Shown: piece by piece, positions 20,923-31,800 of the stretch
How the letters are laid out: each line of letters begins with the position of its first letter
Position numbering within the stretch: position 1 is the first letter of the stretch
Origin: Adiantum capillus-veneris
Taxonomy: Eukaryota > Streptophyta > Polypodiopsida > Polypodiales > Pteridaceae
Reading direction: 5' to 3'
DNA: 64,000 nucleotides
Assembly: GCA_014529385.2 (NCBI GenBank)
Contig: CM043950.1
Location: 64,438,935-64,502,934, forward strand
The notes under the pieces: generated by a model
Told to the model about the DNA's origin: nothing
Database searches by the model: none
The model's input: the letters and a program-made list of their open reading frames with translations, nothing else
Position numbers and translations under genes: made by a program

Positions 20923-21381
20923 ATTGTGAAACTTTACCTTGAAGCTTTTGGTTTAGCATAGTCTATTCCAAATGGAACCCCGAATTCAGCTTGGCTAGAT
21001 ATCTGGTGCAGTGGGTTTGCACAAGAGGGGAGTTACTCCACTCCTTTGTCAACAGATGCCTTGATTTTTGAATACTAGAGTCACTGATGTCTCTTTGAGC
21101 TTCAGGGATACTGAGAGTTGACAGTATTCTGTTGTATGGCTTTATGAAATGGAATTCCGAATAATATGATACTGACTTGTTCTTGACTTGTTTAAGTGCA
21201 AGAACTGATAAACGAAATGACTGGAGCATTTTTTTCTGAATGATCTCGATAGACATGGTTGCAATAGGGGTTAGTCAATCGGGCATCTATGCGGTCCTGA
21301 GTGGATCTAGATGCAATTGCTAATGGCATTGCCGATAAATCATGATCTGAGATCCGAATGAATGTTAAATGTGATTTTTCA

Positions 21382-21430
21382 TGTGATGTCCTGTGATGTC
21401 AAGTGATGTCCTGTGATGTCGTGTGATGTG
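21382..21430. repeat. 10-bp minisatellite, about 5 copies
   Basis: Units of the form GTGATGTC plus two variable bases, in the 3' untranslated part of gypsy-1. Confidence 0.8.
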
Positions 21431-21570
21431 ACTATCGATTGGTACATGTGGTAGATGTGTGTTCCTAGTGCGTTGGTACTAATAGTCAGTGTCTGCTAAG
21501 ACAGTTTATAGCTTCTGTCTGTTTTGTAGGCGTAATCAAGGGCAATTACAATGCTTTCAAGAGGGGGGTA

Positions 21571-21791
21571 TGTCACAACTCAGTGATGTGGCATAACCCT
21601 AGGGTCACAGACCGACCTAGTGACACACGCACACTCTCTTGCAGGGGCAACTCCTGGATTTTCCGTTGAAAAGATGATGTGGCAGGCATCGTATGGAGAG
21701 GCCCGCTTTTTATGGTGCATATCACGGACGTCCGTACAACTTGCAAGCACTTTTTGCGAAAGGTTTTACAGCAGCTGGGAAAAGATCCTGG

Positions 21792-21838
<47 letters not shown>

Positions 21839-21846
21839 AAAGCTAG

Positions 21847-21923
<77 letters not shown>

Positions 21924-22269
21924 GAGACAGAGAGCTTTTGCTTTATTTGGCAAGGCTTTTGATTTTCAGCTTTTGGGGATTTGCTTTTAGCATCCCTTGT
22001 AAATCTATGAATTAGTAGTTTGGGCTCTCACTTCTCATAGCATCTGGACGTAGAGTCTGAGAGTGAGTCCCGACTACTTGCTTGTACTTTGAGTTGCAGA
22101 TTAATACAAAAAAAATACCAAAAGGGGCGCCAGTCTTTGGGGCCAATATCTCTAGGCACGGAACTCCACCGGGCCAGTGTCGAATCAATTGTGAACTGTG
22201 AACTGTTTTGAAGTGATTTATTGTGGTTTTGCGGTAGATTCTTGACTTGGAGTGTCCAAGTCTGTTACA
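21571..22269 (+). repeat. 3' LTR of gypsy-1
   Basis: Begins TGTCACAA after a polypurine tract. The end TGTTACA is inferred by alignment to the LTR at 27427-28102 (shared GGGGCCAATATCTCT, GGGCACGGAACT, CTTGGAGTGTCCAAG). A compound (CA)n-(CT)n microsatellite at 21794-21918 lies within it. Confidence 0.72.
21794..21918. repeat. Compound (CA)n-(CT)n microsatellite
   Basis: About 40 bp of CA followed, after a short AT-rich spacer, by about 70 bp of CT. Confidence 0.95.
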
Positions 22270-23066
22270 TAGGCTGAGAAGGCGATGGGTATGAGAGAGG
22301 AAGATCTCTCCATGGATTTGGTTAAGCGAGAGAATTGAGAGAGCCTTGGTGCTCTCTCTCTGCAGGGAATCAAAAGAAAGAGGGGGAGAATAGAGAAGCC
22401 TATTCCCTCTGCATTTGAGAAAGAGAGCATGTCCTTTGCCCCTCAGATGGACGTGAATAGAGGGACATAGAGAGAGAAGCCTTTTGGCCCATATGAGAGA
22501 GAGAGAGAGGAGATTTTATAGAGAGAGAGAGAGAGAATTTTTGGTGCTACCAAGCAAGAATCACCGCACTGCCCTATAGGGTGCAAGCCAAATTGAAGCA
22601 TTGCCCTATAGGGTGTAAGCCAAACTGCTTCGCCCATCGACATCTGTCATTTAAAATTCTTTGAAGCTTGGAGCCTATGAATCTACCTCGACAAAAGGTT
22701 TTGAAGCCAAAGATAAGTTTTGTTAAGTTTGTGTTGTAAAAACAATATTTTCAATATTCAAATTGCACGATAATTCACACTGTGTCTCGTGCTCTTCTCG
22801 TCTTTCTCTCTCTCTTTTGAAATAAAGACAACATTAAATTCTTATTTGTCTCTTTTGTAGAATGACTAAGTGATCGTCTTTGTGGATTAACACGATCTGA
22901 CACTGAGACTGCATTGCACGCTCCTTGGCAGTGGATTTTAGTAGCACATCTCCAGCCATAGTTCCTTGTTGGTGGGCTTGGGTTGGGGGTTTGAGTATTA
23001 TCCTTGCTTGGTTTTTCCTGTCTGGGACTCCTCCATGGTCCACGCCTAGAAAAATATCCATCACAC
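22270..23066. other. Spacer between two gypsy copies
   Basis: About 800 bp with short GA/CT runs and a diverged pair of GCCCTATAGGGTG(C/T)AAGCCAAA at about 22569 and 22603. No domain was recognised. The minus-strand ORFs (to 23227) are largely shadows of the gypsy linker. Confidence 0.4.
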
Positions 23067-24470
23067 AGGTATTTAAGACACAAAACACTTACATCATGCC
23101 TTTGGAATGGTGTGACTTCCTCCGAGGAATCCCTTGGTTCCTCAAGAACAATCCCGTGGTCGATTATAGGGCAAGAAATGACATCTTGAAGAATGAGAAG
23201 GGCAAAGAGAATGTACTTGATGTACAACTGAAAGGCGAATCCATCCGACTTGATGAAATCCAGTCTTTTTGTTTATTCGATTTTCTTGAAAGAATTGAAG
23301 GATGATTAAAGGTCGAATATGTCAGACCTCGAAAAAAGAACAACAAGATTTTTTGCAAGTTCAGGCTAACTGTTTCTTTGATGGCTTACCAGGCGAGTTG
23401 CCTCCTTCACATCCTGGAGATCACATGATTGATTTGATTACCGGTAGTACATCACCAAATTGGCCACCTTACAGAGTTAGCCGATTCCAAGATGAAGAAA
23501 AATTGATCCGAAACAGATTCCCCATTTTGAGGATTAGGGATAAACTTGACAGAATTAAGGATTCTACTTGCTTTAAAGCCAAATGGATCCGAATACTAGT
23601 TATCATCATATCCAAATTGCTCTTGGAGACGTCTACTAGACAGCTTTCAGGACGACTTTTGAGTTTGTATGAATATTTAGTGATGCCATTTGGCCATATG
23701 AATGCTCCGGCTACATTCAACCACATGATGGATAGGATTTTTAAAGAGTACCGATCATTTGTGGACACTTTCTTTGAAGACTTTGTCGTCTTCTCCAAGA
23801 ATGAAGCAGAACACAAACACCACCTATTATAGGTTTTCTAGGCACTACGAAAGCATAAATTGGTTATAAATGAGAAAAAGAGCGAGTTTTTTTCTTGTTT
23901 GAGATAAATTTCTTGGAAGACATTGTCTTAGCAGAATGAATAAAGATGGACCTGGCCAAAATTGAGACTATTCATGATTGGCCTGATTTAAAGATGGACC
24001 TGGCTCATATTATCGGCTATTCATTCAAAATTACAGAGATAGCTTCTGCTTTACATGTACTGACTCAGAAAGAGGTTCCTTTTACTTGGGGCCTTGCAGC
24101 CTTTCACACTCTCAAGGAAAAGTTGACTACAAGACTAGTGTTGGCCTTGCCAGACTTGCAAAAGGCATTCGAGGTTTATTGTGATGCTTGTGGTTTCACT
24201 CTAGGAGTAGTCTTGATACAAGAAGTCCATGTCATAGCTTACGAGAGTAGGATGTTTTCATGTCCTAAATGGGTTGCACAGATTTATGAGAAAGAGCTTT
24301 TGGAAATTTTCCATGCTCTTACACAGTGGCGACACTATCTACTTGGACCAGACTTTACCGTGTTCACAGATCATCAGATTTTATGCTACTTCTTGTTTTA
24401 GAAGCACTTTTTGGAAAAGTAGATGCAGAGGGCTAACATCTTGTCACATTTTCATTTCCAGATAGTCCAT
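23067..24470 (+). pseudogene. Gypsy-2 linker, RT and RNase H
   Basis: The linker and RT start (PPYRVSRFQDEEK) jump directly to FPILRIRDKLDRIKDST, so the segment carrying the KKDG and DYRALN motifs is deleted. The catalytic box reads FFEDFVVFSK, where the first Asp of the FDD pair is Glu. RNase H (23946-24401) retains FEVYCDACGFTLGVVL, YEKELLEIFHALTQW and FTDHQ, but the segment before it has lost the tether region. Frameshifts and stops occur near 23302, 23830 and 24400. Confidence 0.8.
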
Positions 24471-24517
24471 GTTCAGGGACAAAAGAATTTAGTGGTAGAT
24501 GCATTTGTAGAAAGTCC

Positions 24518-25440
24518 TTGGTTCTAGATATTTCTGCAATACATCATCAAAGCTTTCAAGATATGATTGATCAATACGCCATTGATCCTGATTTTACAGA
24601 TATTTTTCATCGAATACAGTACGGGGAGCTAGTTGCAAGCTATTCCATACGGGATGGCCATTCGATGCGAAAAATGATGTTGTGTGCACATCACACAGCC
24701 TTCGAGGGAAAAGGTTTTTACAGACTTCCATTGTCCACCTTTTTCAGGCCGCCGCAGCATAGACACCACCTTGAAGGTTTTGAGTGCTACTTTTACTAGC
24801 AGAGGCTTAAAAAGGATGTGGACAAGTTTGTTCGCAGTTGCTTAGTATGCCAAAAGATCAAGTTTGATAGGCATAAGGCACCAGGACTTCTACAATCTTT
24901 ACCCCATACCCTCCCGTCCCTGGGAAAGCATTTGCTATGGATTTCATTTTTTAATATCCCCAAGACCCAAAGTGGGCATGATGGGATTTGTACATTCATT
25001 CATAGATTTAGTAAGCAGGCCCACTTTATTCCACTAAAGAAGACGTAAGCCCGATCATTTGGCAAAACTATTTCTCACAAATTTTTTGATTACATGGCAT
25101 GCCTGAGTCCATTGCTTTGGATAGAGATCCCTGGTTTACTGGTTTGTATTGGAGGTAAATCTAGGAGAACATTGGCACATGGTCGTAGTTCTTGTCCTTG
25201 TTCCACCCGCAGACAGATGGGCAATTTGAGATAGCCATTTCAATGGTTTTGGATTTGTTGAAGTCTTATATTTCGGCTCAAAAGACTCAATGGGAAAATT
25301 ATTTTCCCTTGGTGGAGTTTTCCTACAACAACACAGTTCATTCATCGACAGGGAAGACGCATTTGAGGTAGTCGAGGGTGCTAAGAAGGTCCCACCATTT
25401 CTGAACACTGAAGACAAGATTTTTAAAGCGAATAAAAAGC
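24518..25440 (+). pseudogene. Gypsy-2 integrase, N-terminal and core
   Basis: A partial zinc-binding segment (HHTAFEGKGFYRL, then CLVCQKIKFDRHKAPG) and the core (FIHRFSKQAHFI, then LDRDP-like and TDGQFE-like remnants) are spread over several frames. It breaks off after NTEDKIFKAN at about 25435. Confidence 0.72.
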
Positions 25441-26320
25441 AAGAAAAGCAGATTTTGGAGAAAGTCTAGACGGCACGGAAGGCCATCTAGCAGTTCAAAG
25501 GAGGAGAGCTCATCCTTTTTTTACAGTGTTGACGAGATGAGTAAGAAGACCAAGGAGTTCAAGGACGCCATTAGGTTTGAGACGTTTTTAGGCTATGAGG
25601 ACACCCATCGAGCCCTTGAGTTTGTACAATAGTTTGATGTCGCCTTGTCTAGAGATCGGTTCATAGAACACTCCAAGGTGCAAAGGGCGGCATCTTACTT
25701 GAAGGGAACTGCATAGACATGGGGATCTACTCTGTTTTGTTACGCATAGAAGCACCTATGACGTGGTTAAAATTCAAGAAATTTTTCACGTCCACTTGGA
25801 TATCGTATGAATAGGAAAGAGATGTCATCATGGGTTGGCATCACTTGAGAATGACTAAGAAGATACATTGGATGACTACTGCCAGAGGTTTTGGGATACT
25901 TATTTGCGAGAGAGACCAGAATTGATCGGTTTTGTTGTGGTTTGCCAAAAGAGATTCATGACTATTGGCTGAACCAGAAGTCTGACTCCATTCAGAGACT
26001 TATCCTATTGACAACATAGTAGCACGACAAGAGTCTGCCAGTGAAAAGAATGAATCAGGGGAACTGGATGACAACTCATCACAATTTATTTTTTACAAAT
26101 CCGATGGTAGCACCGAAGGTTCCAACAAACGAAGGAAATCAAATGCAAGTTCATCAGAGGATTCAGAGAAAGGGGATCAGATGATAGTGCATCTCAGGGT
26201 TTCGATGATTGAAATTGACGTGCCAATGGACAAGGGAGGCTAGCCAAGCTACCCACAGGTCCCAAGGGACAAGGAAAGAAAGGAAAAGGGAATCAGCTAG
26301 TAGATCTGAGAATCCCCCAG
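25440..26320 (+). pseudogene. Displaced gag segment inside gypsy-2 pol
   Basis: In shifting frames the sequence reads as gag: FETFLGYEDTHRALEFVQ, a FDVALS-RDRFIEHSKVQRAASYLKG stretch, MTKK-DTLDDY-like motifs and GLPKEIHDYWLNQKSDSIQ. These are the gag N-terminal and middle parts missing from gypsy-1. It is bounded on both sides by a DKIF/DKIL motif (about 25410 and 26325) that occurs once in gypsy-1, so the block was inserted at or between short duplications. Confidence 0.7.
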
Positions 26321-26790
26321 ACTGAGGATAAGATTTTAGAAGCGGATCAGTATAGGAGAGATTTGAACATTGCTTTTGCCAAGGTTCGCAAGGCTCTTGA
26401 GAAGTCTCAAGTACCGCATAAGAAGGCAGCCAATAGGCATCGATACGACTTGCATTTGAAGGAAGATGATTGGGTGCTCTTACGGATTGAGAAGGCACCC
26501 CTAAAGAAACAAAAGGAAAAGGAGCGGCTTTTTCCAAAGCTAAGAATGCGGTACTATGGCCCTTTCCAGATTCAAGAGAAAATAAATGATGTATCCTTCA
26601 AACTAAAGTTGCCAGATACTTGGAAGATTCACACTTCTTTTCATGTGAGTCTCTTGATTCTTGTTTCGGAACAAATACTGGCTCACAAGGAATGGAAAGA
26701 GAAAGGTAAGTGAATTGTGGTTCTTAGCCGAGAACTATCCAACATTGAATGCGAAGTGGATGGAGAAGGAGGACCTAGCAGATACTCCTT
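26321..26790 (+). pseudogene. Gypsy-2 integrase C-terminal tail
   Basis: Open from 26363: DLNIAFAKVRKALEKSQV, NRHRYDLHLKEDDWVLLR, RYYGPFQIQEKINDVSFKLK and HTSFHVSLL, the GPY/F module, followed by a damaged chromodomain (LAHKEWKEKGK, then EEDLADTP in another frame). It is clearly homologous to 9640-9900 plus 20756-20922. Confidence 0.8.
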
Positions 26791-27426
26791 AGATATTGGA
26801 ACTTTACCTTGAGACTTTTGATCTAGCTTTGACTATTCTGAGAGATCCCGAGATCATCATGGTTGAATTTGGTGCAGACAAGACTGCATAAGAGGGGAGT
26901 CATTCCTCTCCTTTGTCACAGGTTACCCACATGGAATAAAGTCACTGATTTTCCTTTGGATTTCAATGATACTGATGGGCTGACAGTATTCTGCTAGATG
27001 ACTTTATGAAATAAGTACTTCGACATGGGAATTCTCAAAAATGAATCTGGTTTATATGTGCTCACTCATGTGATTGTGTTGAGTGCAGGTTTCAAAGACA
27101 AAATGACTTCAGCATTTAGGTCTTGAGATTCTATAAATATGATCGCAATAAGAATGAGTTAATTCGACATCAGTGAGGTCCGATGTGGATCTAGATGTGA
27201 TTTCTAAACACATTGCTAGGAATCATGTTCCTAGATCTCGATGGATTCTATGATTTGATATGAATGTGATTTGATGTTCAGTGATTATCATCTTTGTGCA
27301 AGTATTGGGTTTGTGTCGTCTAGTGCATCGATACTTAGGATTAGTGTCTATTGAACTGGATTATGACTTATGTCTAACTTTGCAGGTGTAATCGAGGGCG
27401 ATTACAATTCTTTCAAGAGGGAGGTA

Positions 27427-27988
27427 TGTCACAAAGTGATGATGTGGCATGACCATATGGCAGAGAAATGGCCAGTGGACAAGAGAAAGTGAATGGACTA
27501 ACTTGAAGAACTTATGAAGCAGTGGCCATGGCGCCAAAAACCCTAAATGAGAGAATCTTGAACCCTAGAAGGGATTTTTGTAAAATGCACTGACATGCTG
27601 ACGTGGCAGATCGTACGGATGTTGACGTAGCAGGGCAATACAAAATTCCCATGATTTGCATTGCTCGTGCCATGTGGCAAGTTGTACGGATTTTTGTAAA
27701 TTATGCTGGCTACTTTTGGGAATCTCCAGCGCTAGCTTTTGGGGACCAAAGCTTTTGAGTGAAAGTGCTTTTGAACTGATCGGTTTTGGGGCTCTCCTTT
27801 TGGGCATCCCATATACTGTTTATAAGAGCCCTTGGGGCCTCACTATGCGGAGCATCTAGACGTAGAGTTTGAGAGCAAAGGTCCCTCGAGAGTTGTACTT
27901 TGCAATGATTAAGGATAAAGAAATGCCGAAAGGGGCACCAAACTTTGGGGCCAATATCTCTGGGCACGGAACTAAGCCGAGCCGTGTC

Positions 27989-28030
<42 letters not shown>

Positions 28031-28102
28031 GTTCAACGATTTTGAAGTTTCCGTTCATGTGTTGCTATTGATTTCTCGCTTGGAGTGTCCAAGCCTCTTA
28101 CA
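27427..28102 (+). repeat. 3' LTR of gypsy-2
   Basis: Follows the polypurine tract AAGAGGGAGGTA and begins TGTCACAA. It shares several blocks with the LTR at 21571-22269. Its (CT)n run is at 27990-28027, a different position from the run in the other LTR. Confidence 0.72.
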
Positions 28103-28429
28103 TCAACACCCAATGCTTCGCCGTCACTATCACTCCCTATTTCCAAGCCCTGCGCACATTGTTGCATTCCATCACTCATTGCAAGTCCTCGTTGCAAGTC
28201 CAACTATTGCATGCACACTATCCACAATGGGTAAAGCTGCATGTAGCATTGGAAAATGGCTTTGAAGTATTAATCAAATCCCATTTAGATGTGTGCATTG
28301 GAGGACTAATGTGACCAATTACAATCAGAGGATTGCATGCTGACATGGTACCAAGTGTCTAAAGTCATGGTTTGAATCTTGAACAGTAATGTAGATTCAT
28401 TCACCACTTCAAGAGTAGAGAGATTAGTC
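28103..28429. other. Unassigned stretch between gypsy-2 and the transposase remnant
   Basis: No clear coding signal. It may include the extreme C-terminus or the terminal region of the minus-strand transposon. Confidence 0.4.
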
Positions 28430-28580
28430 TAGTATCGTTGGAATAGCTTCTCCCCAACACTTAGGACTATGGTTGCACTCTTACTTGAGCCATACATAGC
28501 AAAGCGTCCAGAGTCCACTATGAACATGCATGCCATTAACTCATTTACTCGAAGAAGCATCAACAAAAAAATCTTAGTAT
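28430..28580 (-). pseudogene. SWIM-like end of a MULE-type transposase
   Basis: Minus-strand reading gives VDASSSK, then WTLCYVWLK, a stop, and ECNH. The spacing suggests the C-x-C...C-x-H of a SWIM zinc finger, with the first cysteine lost. It continues, in the same orientation, the transposase remnant cut at 33764 by the copia insertion. Assigned by pattern and context. Confidence 0.4.
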
Positions 28581-28807
28581 TGTTGGAATTAGGGTTGCAG
28601 AGAAACACACACAGCTTGGAGAAGACGAAGGAAGCTCAAGGCACACAATAGAGAGTGTGTTACTTAGTGTGCAATGGAAAGATAGATAGCCCTAGAGTGA
28701 TGGGCGTATATACAATGCACGGGGGAAAAAACCTCCTAAAGAGGGAAAAAATGCCCCGGCGGTCCTAGTGTGTTCACACACATCACTACCACATGTATAT
28801 GGTAACA
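28581..28807 (-). repeat. 3' LTR of intact copia
   Basis: 227 bp, TGTTGGAATTAGGG...GGTAACA as read on the plus strand. Confidence 0.95.
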
Positions 28808-28820
28808 AATCCCCCCTGGA
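28808..28820 (-). other. Polypurine tract of intact copia
   Basis: On the minus strand CCAGGGGGGATT directly precedes the 3' LTR TG, about 60 bp after the ORF stop. Confidence 0.8.
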
Positions 28821-28882
28821 GTGATGCGGTGAACGAGAGCTGGCACATGAGTAAAGGGAAGTGCCATGCCCTGAGGACAGGA

Positions 28883-31800
28883 TCAGTCCACAAAGGGGAG
28901 TAAGCCCAAAGCTTTGCGGAAAGCTTCAAGATTCTCACGAGACAATGCCTTTGTGAAAAGATCTGCAAGGTTGTCCTGTGTTGGCACATAAGCCAAGCTG
29001 ATCTCTCCTGCTGAGAGCCTCTCCCTGACATAGTGGTAATGCACCTCAATGTGCTTTGTGCGAGCATGAAAAACTGGGTTCCTCGCAACTGCCAATGCGC
29101 TCTGACTGTCAGTGTAGATAGTGTTGGCAGTGTCCTGTCCAACACCCAAGTCAGCCATAAGGCGTCTGAGCCATACACACTCAACCGTAGCTGTGAAGAC
29201 TGCCCTGTACTCAGCCTCACAACTCGAAGTGGCCACAGTAGGTTGCTTCTTGCTCAACCATGATATACATGAACTGCCAAGCATGAAACAAAAACCACTT
29301 GTGGACACTCGCGTGTTAAAACAACCAGCCCAATCTGAGTCCGAAAAAGCATGTAAGTCTGGCGGCAATGATCCCCCCTTGGGATAAAACAAGCCAAGAT
29401 GTAAAGTGCCACTAAGGTAGCGGAAAATCCTCTTGACAGCCTGCCAATGCTTAGACCCTGGGCTATGCATAAATCTGCTGACCTGCGAGACTGCAAACTG
29501 AATATCTGGCCTCGTGTTGCATACATAAATGAGGCAGCCAACAGCAGTTTGGTAAAGAGTGACATCAGCAGGATCGCCAGCATCATGTAGACTCAACTTC
29601 AAACCTGTTTCCATGGGAGTGGCAATAGGTTTGCAATCCTCAAGTCCAAACTTACATAGCAATGTCTCTATGTAACTTTTCTGACACAAGGCAATACCAC
29701 CATCACACTGCTTAAACTGTATACCCAAGTAATGATGCAACAGCCCCAAATCTTTCATCTTGAAAGTAGCATTCAAATCAGCCTTAAATTCAGCAATATG
29801 TCTCTCATTTGGTCCAGTGATCAGCAAATCATCAACATAAAGAACCACAATGAGAAATACATCATCCTCACGCTTTACATACAATGTGCTTTCTGTTGGA
29901 CTGTTACGAAAGCCTCGTTTAACCAAATGAGTGTCAGCTTTCTCATACCAAGCACGAGGAGATTGCTTCAACCCATACAAAGCCTTCTTACATTTGCACA
30001 CTTTGTCCTCTTGTCCTTTTATGACAAAACCGCGAGGCTGCGTTACATAAACTTCCTCAAATATGTCACCATTCAAGAAAGCAGTAACAATGTCTGATTG
30101 ATGTACATCCCAACCAAAATGAGCTGCCAATGCACATAGAAAACGCACAGTAGTCATACGACAAGTGGGAGCAAAAGTCTCTTCATAATCTATGCCTTTT
30201 TGTTGTGCATAACCCTTTGCAACAAGTCGAGCCTTATGGCGATCGATCTCACCATCCGGCTTGCGTTTCAACTTGTAAACCCACTTCGTACCAATGGCCT
30301 TTTTGCCAGGAGGCAAATCACATAAAGTCCATGTGTCATTCTCTATAAGTGCATCATATTCTGATTTCATGGCAGCAATCCAATTTTTTGAATTCTGTGC
30401 TTCATCAAAAGACATAGGCTCCTCAACATCATGTAAACTAGACACAGCCAAAGCATAACAATCTGATGCATAAGATGCATGGCGAGAGCCTGAACGAGTA
30501 CGACTAGATAAAGGTGCATCCAATTTACTGTCACGCAAAGTGTGCAGCAGCCATTTTGGCATACCTCTAGCCTGCTCATTTTCAGCCCTTTCCTCATCAA
30601 GTACATCATGTACATCTGCATCAGTAAAAGGCTGTTCTAAAACATTTTCAGAAACCCCCATAGGCTGTACATTTGCCTCATTGGAACTTACATTCGTATT
30701 TCCACCACTGAAAAGAGGCAACAAAGTGTCATAAATGTCCTGTGAGCTTACATTACTGTCTCTAGTACATGACAGCAAGGGTTGAACAGAATCTTCCACA
30801 AACACTACATCCCGTGAAACCAAAATACGTTTTGTTTGCGGATGATACAACCTGTAACCTTTGCTTTCAGCACTATAACCAACAAAAATACATTTGACAG
30901 CCTTATCATCCAATTTTCTGCGCTGCACTTGTGGCACCAAAGCATATGCCAAACAACCAAAAACACGCATGTGCTCAATAGAAGGTTTTCTATCATGCCA
31001 TGCTTCATATGGAGTCATAGACTGCAAAGCTTTCTTAGGACACCTGTTAAGTACATAAGTGGCACACATGATGGCCTCAAGCCAAAAAGAATGCAGCAAA
31101 GCTTGACTTTTGACCATACATCGTGCCATTTCCGTTAGTGACCTGTTTTTCCTCTCAGCAACACCATTTTGCTGAGGTGTATAAGGCACTGTACATTGGT
31201 GTTTTATCCCACGACTAGCCAGAAATGCATTAAATTCATGAGACATATACTCCCCCCCTCGATCGGAACGGAGGGTGCCCATAGTACATTTTGAGACATT
31301 TTCAGCCATAGCCAAAAATTGTTTGAAGCACATAAAAACTTCGGACTTTGCTTTAAGCGGAAATACCCATGCATGCCTGGAGTAATCATCAATGAAAGTC
31401 ACGAAGTACAGGTAATTGCCCAAGGACGGAGTTTGCATGGGCTCACAAACATCACTATGCACAAGCTGCAACCTGCATGTGGCCCTAACTGAACCATCCT
31501 TTGGAAACTTAGAACGCTGCATTTTACCCAGAATACAGCCTTCACAAACATGTTTGATAGGTGCTTCAAGAGGCGGCAAAGAAGCAACCATATCAGATTT
31601 CTGCAAACGCAGCAAACTGGCAAAATTCAGATGACCAAAACGTGCATGCCAAAGTTTTGCATCTGAAATAGCCCTTGAATCTGCAACAGCATTTGCAAAA
31701 TTTTGTCCACACTTGTCATACAAAGTGAGCTTATACAGCCCACGGCACAAAAGCCCAGATGCAACAATTTCATCACCAAAACTGAGATCATGAACTGTAC

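Larger units (their letters stand above)
6075..22269 (+). mobile_element. Gypsy-1: chromodomain Ty3/gypsy, split by a nested insertion
   Basis: Decayed chromovirus-type element. Gag, a protease linker, RT, RNase H and integrase run from 6121 to 9920. The chromodomain resumes at 20756-20922, followed by a 3' untranslated region, a polypurine tract (AAGAGGGGGGTA, 21559-21570) and a 3' LTR at 21571. The 10.8 kb in between is a separate LTR element flanked by a CCGAA duplication (left copy CCAA after one lost base), and joining the sides restores the pol frame. The 5' LTR and N-terminal gag are absent, so the element is 5'-truncated. Many in-frame stops show it is old. Confidence 0.85.
23067..28102 (+). 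mobile_element. Gypsy-2: second decayed copy of the gypsy-1 family
   Basis: Same strand and family as gypsy-1. It begins abruptly in the protease-RT linker (YIMPLEWCDFLRGIPWF) and carries a deleted RT, RNase H, integrase and a 3' LTR at 27427. A block of gag sequence sits inside the integrase region. No 5' LTR is present. It lies about 800 bp downstream of the gypsy-1 LTR. Confidence 0.82.

Noticed and set aside
21571-23066. The gypsy-1 3' LTR serving as the 5' LTR of gypsy-2
   Set aside because: No primer binding site follows 22269 and the next 800 bp do not resemble a gag leader, so the two copies are treated as separate truncated insertions.
22775-23227. 150-codon minus-strand ORF near the gypsy-2 start
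   Set aside because: Partly antisense to the gypsy linker, the rest unassigned. The plus strand explains it better.
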